In this document: one piece after another, positions 1 to 7,883 of the stretch
Layout of the letters: every line of letters starts with the position of its first letter
Position numbering within the stretch: the first letter of the stretch is position 1
Assembly: GCA_025355005.1 (NCBI GenBank)
Contig: JANXLV010000209.1
Span: 1-38,444, forward strand
Reading direction: 5' to 3'
Length of the DNA stretch: 38,444 nucleotides
Source: Myxococcales bacterium
GTDB taxonomy: Bacteria; Myxococcota_A; Polyangia; Polyangiales; Polyangiaceae
Program-made: the position numbers and the translations under genes
Notes under the pieces: model-generated
Seen by the model: only the letters and a program-made list of their open reading frames with translations
The model's database searches: none
Told to the model about the DNA's origin: nothing

Positions 1-70
1 CGCGGCGTCATCCTTGGCGTCGGCCTGCTTGGTTTCTGCCGTGGCTTCGCTCGAATCGTCGTCCTTCATC
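1..70 (-). CDS. Partial N-terminus of unidentified gene
   Basis: Reading the minus strand from an ATG at 70 gives 23 open codons to the window edge. The peptide is rich in Asp, Glu, Lys, Ala and Ser (it begins MKDDDSSEAT) and most third positions are G or C, as in real genes here. It would be divergent from era with about 70 bp between starts. Too little is present to name a function. The charged start suggests a cytoplasmic N-terminal tail, but that is a guess. Confidence 0.35.
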
Positions 71-140
71 GCGAGGACCGTGTCTAGCGCATGCACGACC
101 GTTCGTCACGCAGCCGTATTTTCGTGTAAGAAGGCGGAAA

Positions 141-1112
141 ATGGGCGACTCCAAGAAGACCGAGAATCCCCGCCGCGCCGGCCGCGTCGCGATCGTCGGA
201 CGTCCGAACGTGGGCAAGTCCACCCTCTTGAATGCGCTGATCGGCGAGCGGATCGCCATCGTGAGCCCCCTGCCCCAGACCACGCGCGACAGCATCCTCG
301 GGCTGCTCTCGACCGAAGGTCTGCAGATCGCCTTCGTGGACACGCCGGGCATCCACGCGGCCAAGAACAAGCTCGGCGCCCGCATGAACCGCGCGTCGGA
401 GCAGGCCGCCCAGGACGCGGATGCGCAGCTCCTCGTCGTGGAGCTCGGCGGGCGTGGCCAGGGCCTGACGGCGCCCGACAAGGACATCCTGCGAAGCCTC
501 CCGAAGATCCCCACGTTGCTCGTCCTCAACAAGGTCGACCGCGTGCAGCCCCGCTCCGCGATCCTCCCCTTGCTCGAGTCGATCGGCAAGGACGTCGGCC
601 CCGGCCTCACCGCCATCATCCCCGTCAGCGCACGCTCCGGCAATGGCGTCCCGCGGATCGTCGCGGAGCTCGCGAAGATCCTGCCCCTGGGTGAGCCGCT
701 ATTCCCCGAGGACGAGATCTCCGATCGCCCGATGCGCTTCTTCGTCGCCGAGTTCGTGCGCGAGCAGATCCTCCGCAACACCCGGAACGAGGTACCGCAC
801 GGCGTCGCCGTCACCGTCGAGTCGTTCGAAGAAGAGAAGAAGACGCCGCGCATCATGCTCACCGTCCACGTGGACAAGGAGACGCACAAGCCCATCCTGC
901 TGGGCAAGCACGGCTCCATGATGAAGACCATCGGGTCAGCCGCGCGAGCGCGCGTCGAGGAGCTCCTCGGCAAGCAGGTCCACATGGAGCTCTTCGTGCG
1001 CGTGACGCCAGGGTGGTACGAAAACGACGCGCTGCTGCGCTCGTTCGGCTACGACGATGCGCACGCGAGCGGCGGGAGCGGGGCGAAAGCGAACCAGAGG
1101 ACATCCCGATGA
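141..1112 (+). CDS. era: GTPase Era
   Basis: Era is a GTPase that binds 16S rRNA near its 3' end and supports 30S subunit maturation at the inner face of the membrane. The 323-residue protein has the P-loop GRPNVGKST at residues 20-28, a switch I segment with TTRD, DTPG at 67-70 and NKVD at 130-133. A C-terminal KH RNA-binding domain lies at about 225-300, including the GKHGSMMKTIG stretch. Length matches the family (about 300 residues) with a short basic C-terminal tail. The ATG at 141 follows AAGGCGGAAA, an acceptable ribosome site. The stop codon overlaps the start of der by four bases (ATGA), so the two ribosome-assembly GTPases are translationally coupled. Confidence 0.97.
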   Translation: MGDSKKTENPRRAGRVAIVGRPNVGKSTLLNALIGERIAIVSPLPQTTRDSILGLLSTEGLQIAFVDTPGIHAAKNKLGARMNRASEQAAQDADAQLLVVELGGRGQGLTAPDKDILRSLPKIPTLLVLNKVDRVQPRSAILPLLESIGKDVGPGLTAIIPVSARSGNGVPRIVAELAKILPLGEPLFPEDEISDRPMRFFVAEFVREQILRNTRNEVPHGVAVTVESFEEEKKTPRIMLTVHVDKETHKPILLGKHGSMMKTIGSAARARVEELLGKQVHMELFVRVTPGWYENDALLRSFGYDDAHASGGSGAKANQRTSR

Positions 1113-2521
1113 CGAAGCACCGAAAGCAGCTCCCCGATCGCATGACCCCGGCGGGCGCCACGGGCCTGCCGCTCGTCGCGGTGGTCGGACGCCCGAACGT
1201 GGGAAAATCCACGTTATTCAACCGCCTCGCGCGGCGCAGACTCGCCATTGTGCATGATGAGCCGGGCGTCACGCGCGATCGTCACTACGCAAACACGAAC
1301 GCCCTCGGCCGCGACTTCACACTCATCGACACCGGCGGCTTCGATCCCGACGACGACGATCCGATGAAGGCGGGCATCGCGGAGCACGTGCGCGAAGCCG
1401 TCGCGGAAGCGGACGTGATCGTCTTCGTGTGCGATGGCTCCGCGGAGCTGACGGGCGCGGATCGCGCGGCGATCGAGCTCTTGCGACGCACCGACAAGCC
1501 GGTGATCTACGCTGCGAACAAGGTGGACTCGCCCAAGGTGGAGGCGCAGTCCTTCGAGCTCTATCGATTCGGCGTGAACCGCGTGATCCCGGTCTCTGCG
1601 CTGCACGGACGCGGCATGACGGAGCTCGAGAGCGCGATCATGGAGGTCCTACCAGAGCCCATGCCGCTGTCCTTGCAGCTCGGCCTGGACCTCCCGCGCG
1701 TGGCCGTCGTGGGTCGCCCGAACGCTGGGAAATCCAGCCTGATGAACCGCCTCCTCGGCGAGTCGCGCATGCTCGTGGACGAGCGTCCTGGCACCACGCG
1801 CGACGCGATTGACGCCGTCGTCGAGCGCGACGGCAAGACGTTCGTCTTCATCGACACCGCCGGCATCCGCAAGAAGGGCAAGGTCACGAAGGCCGCCGAC
1901 GACGTGGAGTCCGCGAGCGTCATGCACTCCGTGAAGAGCATGGAGCGCTCCCACGTCACCGTGCTGATCGTGGACGCGAAGGACGGCGTGGCGGAGCAGG
2001 ACGCGAAGATCCTGGGCCTGGCGAACGATCGCGGGCGCGGCATGATCATCGCGCTCAACAAGGGCGACCTCCTCGACAAGGTCCAGATGGCAAAGGCCAT
2101 CGAGGCCACGCGAGAGAAGATCTCGTTCGCGCCGTTCGTACCCATCCTCCCCATCAGCGCGAAGACGGGCCGCGGCCTCACCGAGCTGATGGAGACGGTC
2201 GCGCAGCTCTACGCCGCATACCGCTCACGCGTCGGCACCGGTGAGCTGAATCGCTTCTTCGAGCAGGTGATCGAGACCCGCTCACCGCCCACGCAGGGCG
2301 GCAAGGCGCCGCGCCTCTACTTCATCACGCAGGCAGAGACCTCGCCCCCCACGTTCATCGTCATGGCGAGCGCGCCTGACGCGGTCCACTTCTCCTACCA
2401 GCGCTACGTGCTGAATCAGCTGCGAAAGCACTTCGGATTCGACGGCATCCCGATCCGTGTACTCTACAAGGAACGCCGCCGCGGCCGCAAGGACAAGGAC
2501 AAGAAGGCAGCGGACGACTAG
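1109..2521 (+). CDS. der: Ribosome-associated GTPase Der (EngA)
   Basis: Der is the double-GTPase needed for late 50S subunit assembly. The protein has two G domains in tandem, with P-loops GRPNVGKST (residues 27-35) and GRPNAGKSS (202-210). Each is followed by a DT(A/G)G switch II motif and an NKxD motif (NKVD, NKGD). A KH-like C-terminal domain ends in a Lys/Arg-rich tail. I place the start at the ATG at 1109 because it overlaps the era stop and has GAGG upstream. An in-frame GTG at 1013 would add 32 Arg-rich residues that overlap the end of era and are not typical of the family. Length is then 470 residues. The end overlaps the convergent gene at 2518 by four bases. Confidence 0.97.
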   Translation: MTKHRKQLPDRMTPAGATGLPLVAVVGRPNVGKSTLFNRLARRRLAIVHDEPGVTRDRHYANTNALGRDFTLIDTGGFDPDDDDPMKAGIAEHVREAVAEADVIVFVCDGSAELTGADRAAIELLRRTDKPVIYAANKVDSPKVEAQSFELYRFGVNRVIPVSALHGRGMTELESAIMEVLPEPMPLSLQLGLDLPRVAVVGRPNAGKSSLMNRLLGESRMLVDERPGTTRDAIDAVVERDGKTFVFIDTAGIRKKGKVTKAADDVESASVMHSVKSMERSHVTVLIVDAKDGVAEQDAKILGLANDRGRGMIIALNKGDLLDKVQMAKAIEATREKISFAPFVPILPISAKTGRGLTELMETVAQLYAAYRSRVGTGELNRFFEQVIETRSPPTQGGKAPRLYFITQAETSPPTFIVMASAPDAVHFSYQRYVLNQLRKHFGFDGIPIRVLYKERRRGRKDKDKKAADD

Positions 2522-3669
2522 CTGACGCCGCCGGATTCGAGGGCGTCGGCGATCTGACCGAGCAGCGTGAGGTCGTACACGTCCGACGCGAGCGCGGCGA
2601 TCTTGAGCATGGGTACGTCCGCGCCGAGCTTCTCTGCGAGCTTCTCCACGTGGAACGCGTCGAACGAGGCGAGCTGGCCCATGTCCTTGTGGGCGGTGCA
2701 GAGCCGGGCTGCGGCGTCGTCCTCGAGCGTGAGCTTGCGCATCGCGATGGCACGCCGCGCGTCGTCAGCCGTGATCCCCGCGCGCTCAGGCGGCGGAAGA
2801 TGGAAGCGGTTCACGATGAAGCCACCGCGGGGCATATTGGCCTCTGCCAGGCGCTCCGCGAAGAAGAGCGCCTCGCGGATGCTGGGGGGTGACGGGGCCG
2901 CGACCAGCACGAACGAGACGTCGGCAGCGCGAAGGGACTTCTGCACCATCGCCGCGCGCTCCTTGAACCCGCCGAAGAGATCGTTCAGCTCCGCGATGAG
3001 CTCGCTGATCGCCTCCAGGAAGCCGCCGCCCGTGATCTTGCCGATGCCGCGGAGGACCGCCGCCGCGCCCTTCGCGATGATGTTGAGCGAGAACTTGCCG
3101 GAGCTCTGGAACGCCTCCACGAACCAGCGCATGGCCGCGGAGTCGAGCGCCTCCGTGAGCCGCTCCGGCGCGTCCAGGAAGTCGAGCGCATTGGCGGTGG
3201 GCGGCGTGTCGAGGACGATGAGGTCGTAGCGCGGGTCGTTCTTCACGGCCGCGAGCTTCTCCATCGCCATGTACTCCTGCGTGCCGGCGAGCGACGTAGA
3301 AACGTACTGATAGAGCTTGTTTTGAAGCAGCTTCTCCGCCTTCCGGGGCGTAGAGGAGTACTTCACGACGAGCTCGTCGAACGTGCGCTTCGTGTCGAGC
3401 ATCATCGCGGTGAGCGAGCCGCGCATCTGCATGCCGGCCGCTTCGAAGCGGGCCTTGTCCACCTCGCGGGCCTCGGATGACATCTCGGTGATGCCGAGGC
3501 TCTCCGCCAGACGCTTCGCCGGATCGATCGTGAGGCACAGCACACGCTTGCCGCGACGCGCCCCGAGCACGCTGATGGCCGCGGCCGTGGTGGTCTTACC
3601 GACGCCACCGGCACCCGCGACTATCAGCACCCTCTTGTTGTCGATCAGATCCGTGATCGCGCTGCTCAC
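2518..3669 (-). CDS. ArsA/GET3-family ATPase
   Basis: This is a P-loop ATPase of the ArsA/GET3 class within the SIMIBI group. The deviant Walker A GAGGVGKTT is at residues 19-27, a DP(A/K) motif (TIDPAKRL) follows at about 45-52, and DTPPTANALDFLDAP is the family signature in the middle. It has one ATPase domain of 383 residues rather than the doubled ArsA of arsenite pumps. No adjacent arsB or arsR is visible, so an arsenic role is not supported. A chaperone-like or client-targeting role is possible. The GTG at 3669 is preferred because AGGAG lies eight bases upstream. A GTG at 3687 would add six residues. The gene is convergent with der. Confidence 0.85.
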   Translation of the reverse strand: MSSAITDLIDNKRVLIVAGAGGVGKTTTAAAISVLGARRGKRVLCLTIDPAKRLAESLGITEMSSEAREVDKARFEAAGMQMRGSLTAMMLDTKRTFDELVVKYSSTPRKAEKLLQNKLYQYVSTSLAGTQEYMAMEKLAAVKNDPRYDLIVLDTPPTANALDFLDAPERLTEALDSAAMRWFVEAFQSSGKFSLNIIAKGAAAVLRGIGKITGGGFLEAISELIAELNDLFGGFKERAAMVQKSLRAADVSFVLVAAPSPPSIREALFFAERLAEANMPRGGFIVNRFHLPPPERAGITADDARRAIAMRKLTLEDDAAARLCTAHKDMGQLASFDAFHVEKLAEKLGADVPMLKIAALASDVYDLTLLGQIADALESGGVS

Positions 3670-3739
3670 GCTGGATTCTCCTATCACGATTCGTTCAGGG
3701 CGCCCGGCCGTGCAGGACGCCCGCCCCTGGCGTCGTGGA

Positions 3740-3840
3740 CCTTTTTGGCTGGGGGTGCTTTGTCGGTACCCGGAAGTGTGGGGTTACTGGCTTCGGATTT
3801 CCACCGCCCGAACATGAAGCACCGCCCAGCCAAAAAGGCC
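3740..3840. repeat. Long inverted repeat, 21-bp arms
   Basis: The arm at 3740-3760 (beginning CCTTTTTGGCTGGG and ending GGTGCTT) is repeated in reverse complement at 3817-3840 with a single extra base. A 56-base loop separates the arms. It could form a long hairpin in transcripts from either strand. The right arm contains the T-run of the predicted dnaB terminator, so it may be a bidirectional terminator or the remnant of a small mobile repeat. Confidence 0.6.
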
Positions 3841-3859
3841 CCCGCCGACCTGACGGGGC
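3832..3859 (-). terminator. Predicted rho-independent terminator of the rpsF-dnaB operon
   Basis: On the minus strand a GC hairpin (GCCCC, loop, GGGGC; 3859-3838) is followed after two or three bases by five T residues (3836-3832). It lies about 130 bases past the dnaB stop and ahead of the ArsA-like gene, so it would separate the two transcripts. It was found by eye and the free energy was not computed. Confidence 0.55.
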
Positions 3860-3988
3860 TTTGGACGGGGCCTGGGTGAGGCGGATGGGATGAGCCTCGG
3901 CGGGCGCTGGCGCCCGCGTCTCCAGTGCCAGCTTTGCGGGATGAGGTCGGTGCTTGGCCGGCGGGACTCGCGGCGCTTGGTGGGGGAG

Positions 3989-5467
3989 TTACTCTGGGGC
4001 GTCCATGTATTCGCCGTCGGCTAGATTGTCGAAGCGCGTGTATTGGTTGTCGAAGCGGACTTTTGCGGTGCCCGTGGGACCGTTACGCTGCTTCGCTATG
4101 ATGAGCTCTGCGACGTTGGGCTCTTCGCTCTGTTCCTTGTTGTAGTAGTCGTCGCGGTAGATGAAGCAGATGTTGTCGGCGTCCTGCTCGATGGCTCCCG
4201 ACTCGCGGAGGTCGGAGATGAGCGGGCGCTTCGATTTCTCCGAGCGCGTCTCCACTGCGCGATTCAGCTGCGAGAGCGCTATCACGGGGACCTTCAGCTC
4301 CTTCGCCATGGCCTTCAGGCCGCGAGAGATCTCGCTGATCTCTTGCTCGCGCGACTGCGCGCCGTCGCGGCCCTTCATCAGCTGCAAGTAGTCGACGATC
4401 ACGGGACCGAGCCTTCGCGTGCGGCGTCCGTCACCGTCGACCACGTCGTAGTCGGACTGCAGCCGGCGCACCTTCGCACGGAGATCCAGGAGGGTGAGCG
4501 ACGGTGAGTCGTCGATCCAGATCGGTAGCGTGGAGAGGAACGACGCGGCCTGCGTGAGCGAGGACCAGTCCTGCTGCGAGAGGAAGCCCGTCCTCATCTT
4601 GGAGACGTCGACGCGCGCCTCGGAGCAGAGCATACGATTCGCGAGTTGCTCTCTCGGCATCTCGAGCGAGAACACCGCGCAACCCGTGCCCTCTTCCTCC
4701 CAGCGATTGTTCGGATCGCCCGCGGCCTCGCGGCTCTTCGGGCTGGCAACGTTGACGGCCATGTTGAGGACGAGGCTGGTCTTGCCCATGCCAGGGCGCG
4801 CCGCGACGATCGTGAGGTCACCGTCGTGCAGGCCGGCGGTAAAGCCGTCGTATCGATTGAAGCCGGTGGAGACACCGGTGATGCGGTTGCCGCGCTTCGC
4901 CGCTTCGGCCAGGGTCTGGAAGCTGCGCTTGATGGCCTCGACGAGCTTCTCGGTGGAGCTCGACTGGCTGGTGCGCGCGAGGCCGTAGATCGCCTGCTCC
5001 GTGCCGTCGATGAACTGCTGCGCCTCCCCGTAGTCGCCATATCCCTGCGCGGCGACGCGCTGGCACGTGAGGATCAGCTGGCGGACGCGGAACTTCTCGA
5101 AGATGGTGCGGCCATACGCGCCGACGTTGGCGACGGCAGGCGCGGCGTTCAGGACCTCGGTGAGGTAGCCCATGCCGCCGGTCTGAGCGAGGCGCTCACG
5201 CGACTTCAGCCACGACCCGACCTGCACGATGTCGACGGGCGCGCCCACAGCCTTGAGCTCCACGCAGGCCTCGAAGATGCGGCGATGACGCTCCGAATAG
5301 AAGTGTTCGGGCAGGAGGAAGTCTTGCACCTTGTCGAACGCGACCGGATCGATGAGCACCGCGGACAGGACGGCGGCCTCCGCGTCGAGATCGTGCGGCG
5401 GCACGCGCCCCTCCACCGGAGGCGGGTTGTCCACGACTTCTCGACGAGGCTTCCACGTCTTTTCCAC
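3989..5467 (-). CDS. dnaB: Replicative DNA helicase DnaB
   Basis: DnaB is the hexameric 5'-3' helicase of the replication fork. The 492-residue protein has the N-terminal DnaB domain (DLDAEAAVLSAVL, residues about 25-125), a linker, and a RecA-like motor. The Walker A is RPGMGKTS with its Lys near residue 229, the Walker B segment is VIVDYLQLM, and ALSQLNR and QDADN motifs follow. An insertion of roughly 20 charged residues (AAGDPNNRWEEEG) lies just after Walker A. The start is a GTG at 5467 with GAGGAG six bases upstream. It is the last gene of the rpsF-rpsR-rplI-dnaB cluster, an order conserved in many bacteria. It is separated from rplI by a 158-base spacer that holds a hairpin. This chromosomal copy is distinct from the DnaB-like gene on the integrated element. 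Confidence 0.96.
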   Translation of the reverse strand: MEKTWKPRREVVDNPPPVEGRVPPHDLDAEAAVLSAVLIDPVAFDKVQDFLLPEHFYSERHRRIFEACVELKAVGAPVDIVQVGSWLKSRERLAQTGGMGYLTEVLNAAPAVANVGAYGRTIFEKFRVRQLILTCQRVAAQGYGDYGEAQQFIDGTEQAIYGLARTSQSSSTEKLVEAIKRSFQTLAEAAKRGNRITGVSTGFNRYDGFTAGLHDGDLTIVAARPGMGKTSLVLNMAVNVASPKSREAAGDPNNRWEEEGTGCAVFSLEMPREQLANRMLCSEARVDVSKMRTGFLSQQDWSSLTQAASFLSTLPIWIDDSPSLTLLDLRAKVRRLQSDYDVVDGDGRRTRRLGPVIVDYLQLMKGRDGAQSREQEISEISRGLKAMAKELKVPVIALSQLNRAVETRSEKSKRPLISDLRESGAIEQDADNICFIYRDDYYNKEQSEEPNVAELIIAKQRNGPTGTAKVRFDNQYTRFDNLADGEYMDAPE

Positions 5468-5490
5468 AGGTCACTCCTCGAAATGAAACC

Positions 5491-5520
5491 AGCCCCCGGA
5501 ACGATATCGCTCCGAGGGCT
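5491..5520 (-). promoter_or_regulatory. Conserved-pairing hairpin in the rplI-dnaB spacer
   Basis: In minus-strand RNA the two 15-base halves of this 30-base site pair along nearly their whole length. Two of the pairs are G-U. The plus-strand RNA would have C-A mismatches at the same places, so the fold makes sense only in the operon transcript. It sits 23 bases upstream of the dnaB ribosome site and is followed by a short T-containing stretch. It could act as an attenuator, a processing site or a stability element controlling dnaB output relative to the ribosomal proteins. Confidence 0.55.
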
Positions 5521-5625
5521 AGCTGAGTTGCCTTACGGGTGAAGGCTGGTGGTTTTCGCTGAGACCGAGCGATCTCTAGGAGGTCGCACTGCTCCTCGGC
5601 TTGCGCCGGCGAACAACGCCGACGT

Positions 5626-6084
5626 TCACTTCTTGACGACTTCGACCTTCAGCGTCGCCGTGATGTCCGCCGTGAGCTTCACGGGGATCTCGAACGTGCC
5701 GAGCGTCTTCAGCGGCTCTGCGAGGTGCATCTTCTTGCGCTCGAACGACGGGAGGCCCGCCGCGTGGACCGCGTTCTCGATGTCCTTCGCAGTGACCGAA
5801 CCGAAGAGGCGGTCGTCTTCGCCCACAGGGCGCGCGATCTTGACGACGAGGGCGCCGATCTTGTTCGCGAGCTCCTGGGACTCCTTCTTGTTCTTCTCCG
5901 CGCGGGCGATCGCGACGGCGCGATCGTGGTTCACGCGGTTCACCTGCGCGGTGGTCGCCGGAACAGCGAGCTCACGCGGCAGCAGGAAGTTGCGAGCGAA
6001 GCCAGGACGAACCTTGACGAGCTCACCGGACTTGCCGACGTTGTGCACGTCGGACTGCAGGATGACTTGAATGGTTGCGGGCAT
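5626..6084 (-). CDS. rplI: 50S ribosomal protein L9
   Basis: L9 binds 23S rRNA at the base of the L1 stalk. The 152-residue protein has the N-terminal globular domain (VILQSDVHNVGKSGELVKV, then the family's GFARNFLLP motif at about 27-36). A long connecting helix and the C-terminal domain (LFGSVTAKDI) follow. The ATG at 6084 is chosen because AGGAGG lies just upstream and the family starts here. An in-frame upstream start at 6153 would overlap rpsR and is rejected. It is the third gene of the rpsF-rpsR-rplI-dnaB cluster. Confidence 0.96.
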   Translation of the reverse strand: MPATIQVILQSDVHNVGKSGELVKVRPGFARNFLLPRELAVPATTAQVNRVNHDRAVAIARAEKNKKESQELANKIGALVVKIARPVGEDDRLFGSVTAKDIENAVHAAGLPSFERKKMHLAEPLKTLGTFEIPVKLTADITATLKVEVVKK

Positions 6085-6097
6085 GACGTTGTCCTCC

Positions 6098-6391
6098 TCA
6101 GCCCGTGACCGTGAAGGGCAAGAGCGCGATGTTGCGGGCGCGCTTGATGGCAAGCGTCACCTTGCGCTGGTGGAGCGCGCAGTTGCCGCTGATGCGGCGC
6201 GGAACGACCTTGCCGCGCTCGCTCACGAAGTACTTGAGCGCCTGCGGATCTTTGTAATCGATGAGCACGGTCTTGTCCGCGCAGTACTTGCAAACGCGCT
6301 TCTTACCGCCGCGACGGCGTCCGGGTGCGTCTTGGTTCAGGTCCGGCGTGCGGCCGAAGTCCTTGTCGTCGTCATAAGCCATATTCGACAT
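6098..6391 (-). CDS. rpsR: 30S ribosomal protein S18
   Basis: S18 pairs with S6 on the platform of the 30S subunit. The 97-residue protein has a short acidic N-terminal extension, then the S18 core with KYF, RISGNC and [19 protein letters not shown] pair at about 34-37, with a further Cys in GNC and a nearby His, suggests the zinc-binding (C+) form of S18. An AAGGAA site lies ahead of the ATG at 6391. A second ATG three codons later is possible. The 13-base gap to rplI and 27-base gap to rpsF indicate one transcript. Confidence 0.95.
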   Translation of the reverse strand: MSNMAYDDDKDFGRTPDLNQDAPGRRRGGKKRVCKYCADKTVLIDYKDPQALKYFVSERGKVVPRRISGNCALHQRKVTLAIKRARNIALLPFTVTG

Positions 6392-6418
6392 GGTGGGGTT
6401 CCTTGGGAGAAAGACCGA

Positions 6419-6961
6419 TCAGGTCTCCTCCTCCTCCTTCTTGGGTTCCACGACGACTTCGGCTTCCTCGGCGTCGTCGACAAATTCTTCCTCACCGTGA
6501 TCCGGGCGGCGGCTCTTCGGGCCGTCGTTGCCGAGGTCCAGGAGGCCGAGCTGACGCTCACGCGACTCGATCTCGTCCGTCTCAGCCGGGAGCTCGAGGC
6601 GCGTGTACTTCACGTCCTCCGGATCCACGGTGAGCGCAGCGGTGTCGACGACGGCCTTGGTGAGGACCGTCTGGAACTTGAGGACCGCATCCTGGATCTT
6701 CAGGTTGCGCTCGAGCTCGGCGACGAGGCCGCCCTTGCCCACGTACTTCACGTACACGTAGACGCCCTTCTTGTGCTTCTGCACCGGGTAGGCGAGCTTG
6801 CGGCGGCCCCAGGCCTCCACCTTGACGAGCTTGCCGTTGTCGCGACCGACAACCTCAGCCACGCGGCTCTGGATCTTGTCCGCGGTGTCGGCGTCGACAT
6901 CGGGGCGAAGGATGTAGATGGTCTCGTACTCCTTCGTGGGCAGTACTTGGGTAGTGGTCAT
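6419..6961 (-). CDS. rpsF: 30S ribosomal protein S6
   Basis: S6 forms the S6:S18 heterodimer of the 30S platform. The first about 105 residues are the S6 fold (YETIYILRPDVD near the start, WGRRKLAYPVQKHKKGVYV in the middle). The protein is 180 residues, far longer than the usual about 100-130, because of an acidic tail rich in Glu, Asp and Val. Such tails occur in other S6 proteins and in E. coli are glutamylated. The ATG at 6961 with GGAG upstream is chosen over an upstream in-frame start at 7021, which would lie inside the predicted leader structure. This is the first gene of the operon. Confidence 0.95.
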   Translation of the reverse strand: MTTTQVLPTKEYETIYILRPDVDADTADKIQSRVAEVVGRDNGKLVKVEAWGRRKLAYPVQKHKKGVYVYVKYVGKGGLVAELERNLKIQDAVLKFQTVLTKAVVDTAALTVDPEDVKYTRLELPAETDEIESRERQLGLLDLGNDGPKSRRPDHGEEEFVDDAEEAEVVVEPKKEEEET

Positions 6962-6977
6962 ACGGTCTCCTTGGATT

Positions 6978-7025
6978 CCCAGGTCGAAAGACCCGGGGTA
7001 GCCCGTGCGGCAAGAGCCCACGAGC
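6978..7025 (-). promoter_or_regulatory. Candidate S6:S18 autoregulatory leader
   Basis: Between the predicted transcription start (about 7030) and rpsF the minus-strand RNA can form two hairpins. The first (7025-7001) has a 7-bp stem GCUCGUG/CACGGGC carrying an inner GGC/GCC stem, with a CCG at the 3' side of the apex. The second (6997-6978) has an 8-bp stem CCCGGGUC/GACCUGGG with a UUUC loop. Leaders of rpsF operons in many bacteria carry a hairpin bound by the S6:S18 complex that includes a conserved CCG. The position and CCG fit, but I cannot test the fit to that family model. Confidence 0.4.
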
Positions 7026-7036
7026 GGGGGAAGGGC

Positions 7037-7065
7037 GTTCTAGCGAACAACCCAGCGCATCACAA
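7037..7065 (-). promoter_or_regulatory. Predicted promoter of the rpsF operon
   Basis: Minus-strand TTGTGA (7065-7060) and TAGAAC (7042-7037) are separated by 17 bases, each matching the sigma-70 consensus at four of six positions. The start would fall near 7030, giving a leader of about 70 bases that holds the two hairpins described here. Confidence 0.5.
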
Positions 7066-7324
7066 GCCCTCTCCCCGCAAACGTGTCCGGACCTGCGGTC
7101 ACGCCTTTCGGCGCTGTAACCGTCAGCCTGCGCGCGGGCGGCAGACAATTTCCGCACGCGCCACAGGCTGTGAAGAAAAGTTCCGACTTCCGAGGCGCGT
7201 CCGCCACAACCGCGCGGTTCGAATCGAGCGCGAATGAGTCGACTGTGGCGGATATTCGGCCGATCGAGGCGCGGCGCTGGGGGCTCTCCGTCTTGGCCCG
7301 AGACCTGCTTTATGGCGGCTCAGG
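7066..7324. other. Divergent intergenic region, rest
   Basis: This is the remaining upstream sequence between the rpsF promoter and the plus-strand hypothetical gene. It presumably holds the promoter of the latter. I see no strong box, RNA gene or repeat in it. Confidence 0.4.
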
Positions 7325-7879
7325 GTGACGACGATGGCACTACAAGGCGGAACCGACGGTTTCACGGGACCTCTCAGCTTCCTCAACGCGCCGAGCGAAG
7401 GGCCGATGCACTCGCGGCATGTGGCGGAGACGCTGCTCTCGATGGCGGGTGAGACACAGCTCGAATCTCAATCGCGCGCGCTGGCGCTGGCGTTCCTGGA
7501 GCGTCACGACGAGGCGATCGTCGCGTACGAGCAGGCCATCCACGAGATGAGCAGGCTTGGCCACGAGATCGCCGGCGACAGCCTGGCGATGCTGCATTTC
7601 AAGCACGGCTGCGAGCTCGCGCGCGTCGGCCGTCACACGCAGGCGCTCTCTGCGCTGGAGAAGGCGATCGCGCTCGATTCCACGTGGGCGCAAGAGGCGC
7701 GTCAGGATGACGCGTGGGAGCTCTTGCTCGGCCACCCGCGCTTCAAGGATCTCACCGGCGAGATCGACCAGCTGCGGCTGCGCATCGCGGCGTCGCGCAC
7801 GACCACCGCGGATGGCACTCCGTCATCCGACTGCTTCCACCTCTACCAGGGCAACCACCAGGGCGAGCGCTCGCTCTAG
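7325..7879 (+). CDS. Hypothetical TPR-like protein
   Basis: I do not recognise a specific family. The 184-residue protein is helical and has a TPR-like pattern. LALAFLERHDEAIVAYEQAI at about 53-72 and CELARVGRHTQALSALEKAIALDSTW at about 97-122 look like two tetratricopeptide units. A helix ending LLGHPRFKDL follows, typical of the end of TPR proteins. No signal peptide or membrane segment is seen, so it is probably cytoplasmic and mediates protein contacts. The start is GTG at 7325, or possibly ATG at 7334, which has AGGG eight bases ahead. It ends four bases from the convergent pth stop. Confidence 0.7.
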   Translation: MTTMALQGGTDGFTGPLSFLNAPSEGPMHSRHVAETLLSMAGETQLESQSRALALAFLERHDEAIVAYEQAIHEMSRLGHEIAGDSLAMLHFKHGCELARVGRHTQALSALEKAIALDSTWAQEARQDDAWELLLGHPRFKDLTGEIDQLRLRIAASRTTTADGTPSSDCFHLYQGNHQGERSL

Positions 7880-7883
7880 CTAG

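Larger units (their letters stand above)
3670..3988. other. Intergenic region between dnaB and the ArsA-like gene
   Basis: These 319 bases hold no convincing gene. They contain the probable dnaB-operon terminator (3832-3859), a long inverted repeat (arms 3740-3760 and 3817-3840) and a further short GC hairpin at 3900-3917 (stem GCGGGCG/CGCCCGC, loop CTGG). A promoter for the ArsA-like gene must lie near 3670-3740, but I see no strong box. Confidence 0.6.

Noticed and set aside
2518..3669. Arsenite pump ATPase ArsA
   Set aside because: Only a single ATPase domain, no arsenite-binding Cys cluster seen and no ars genes nearby.
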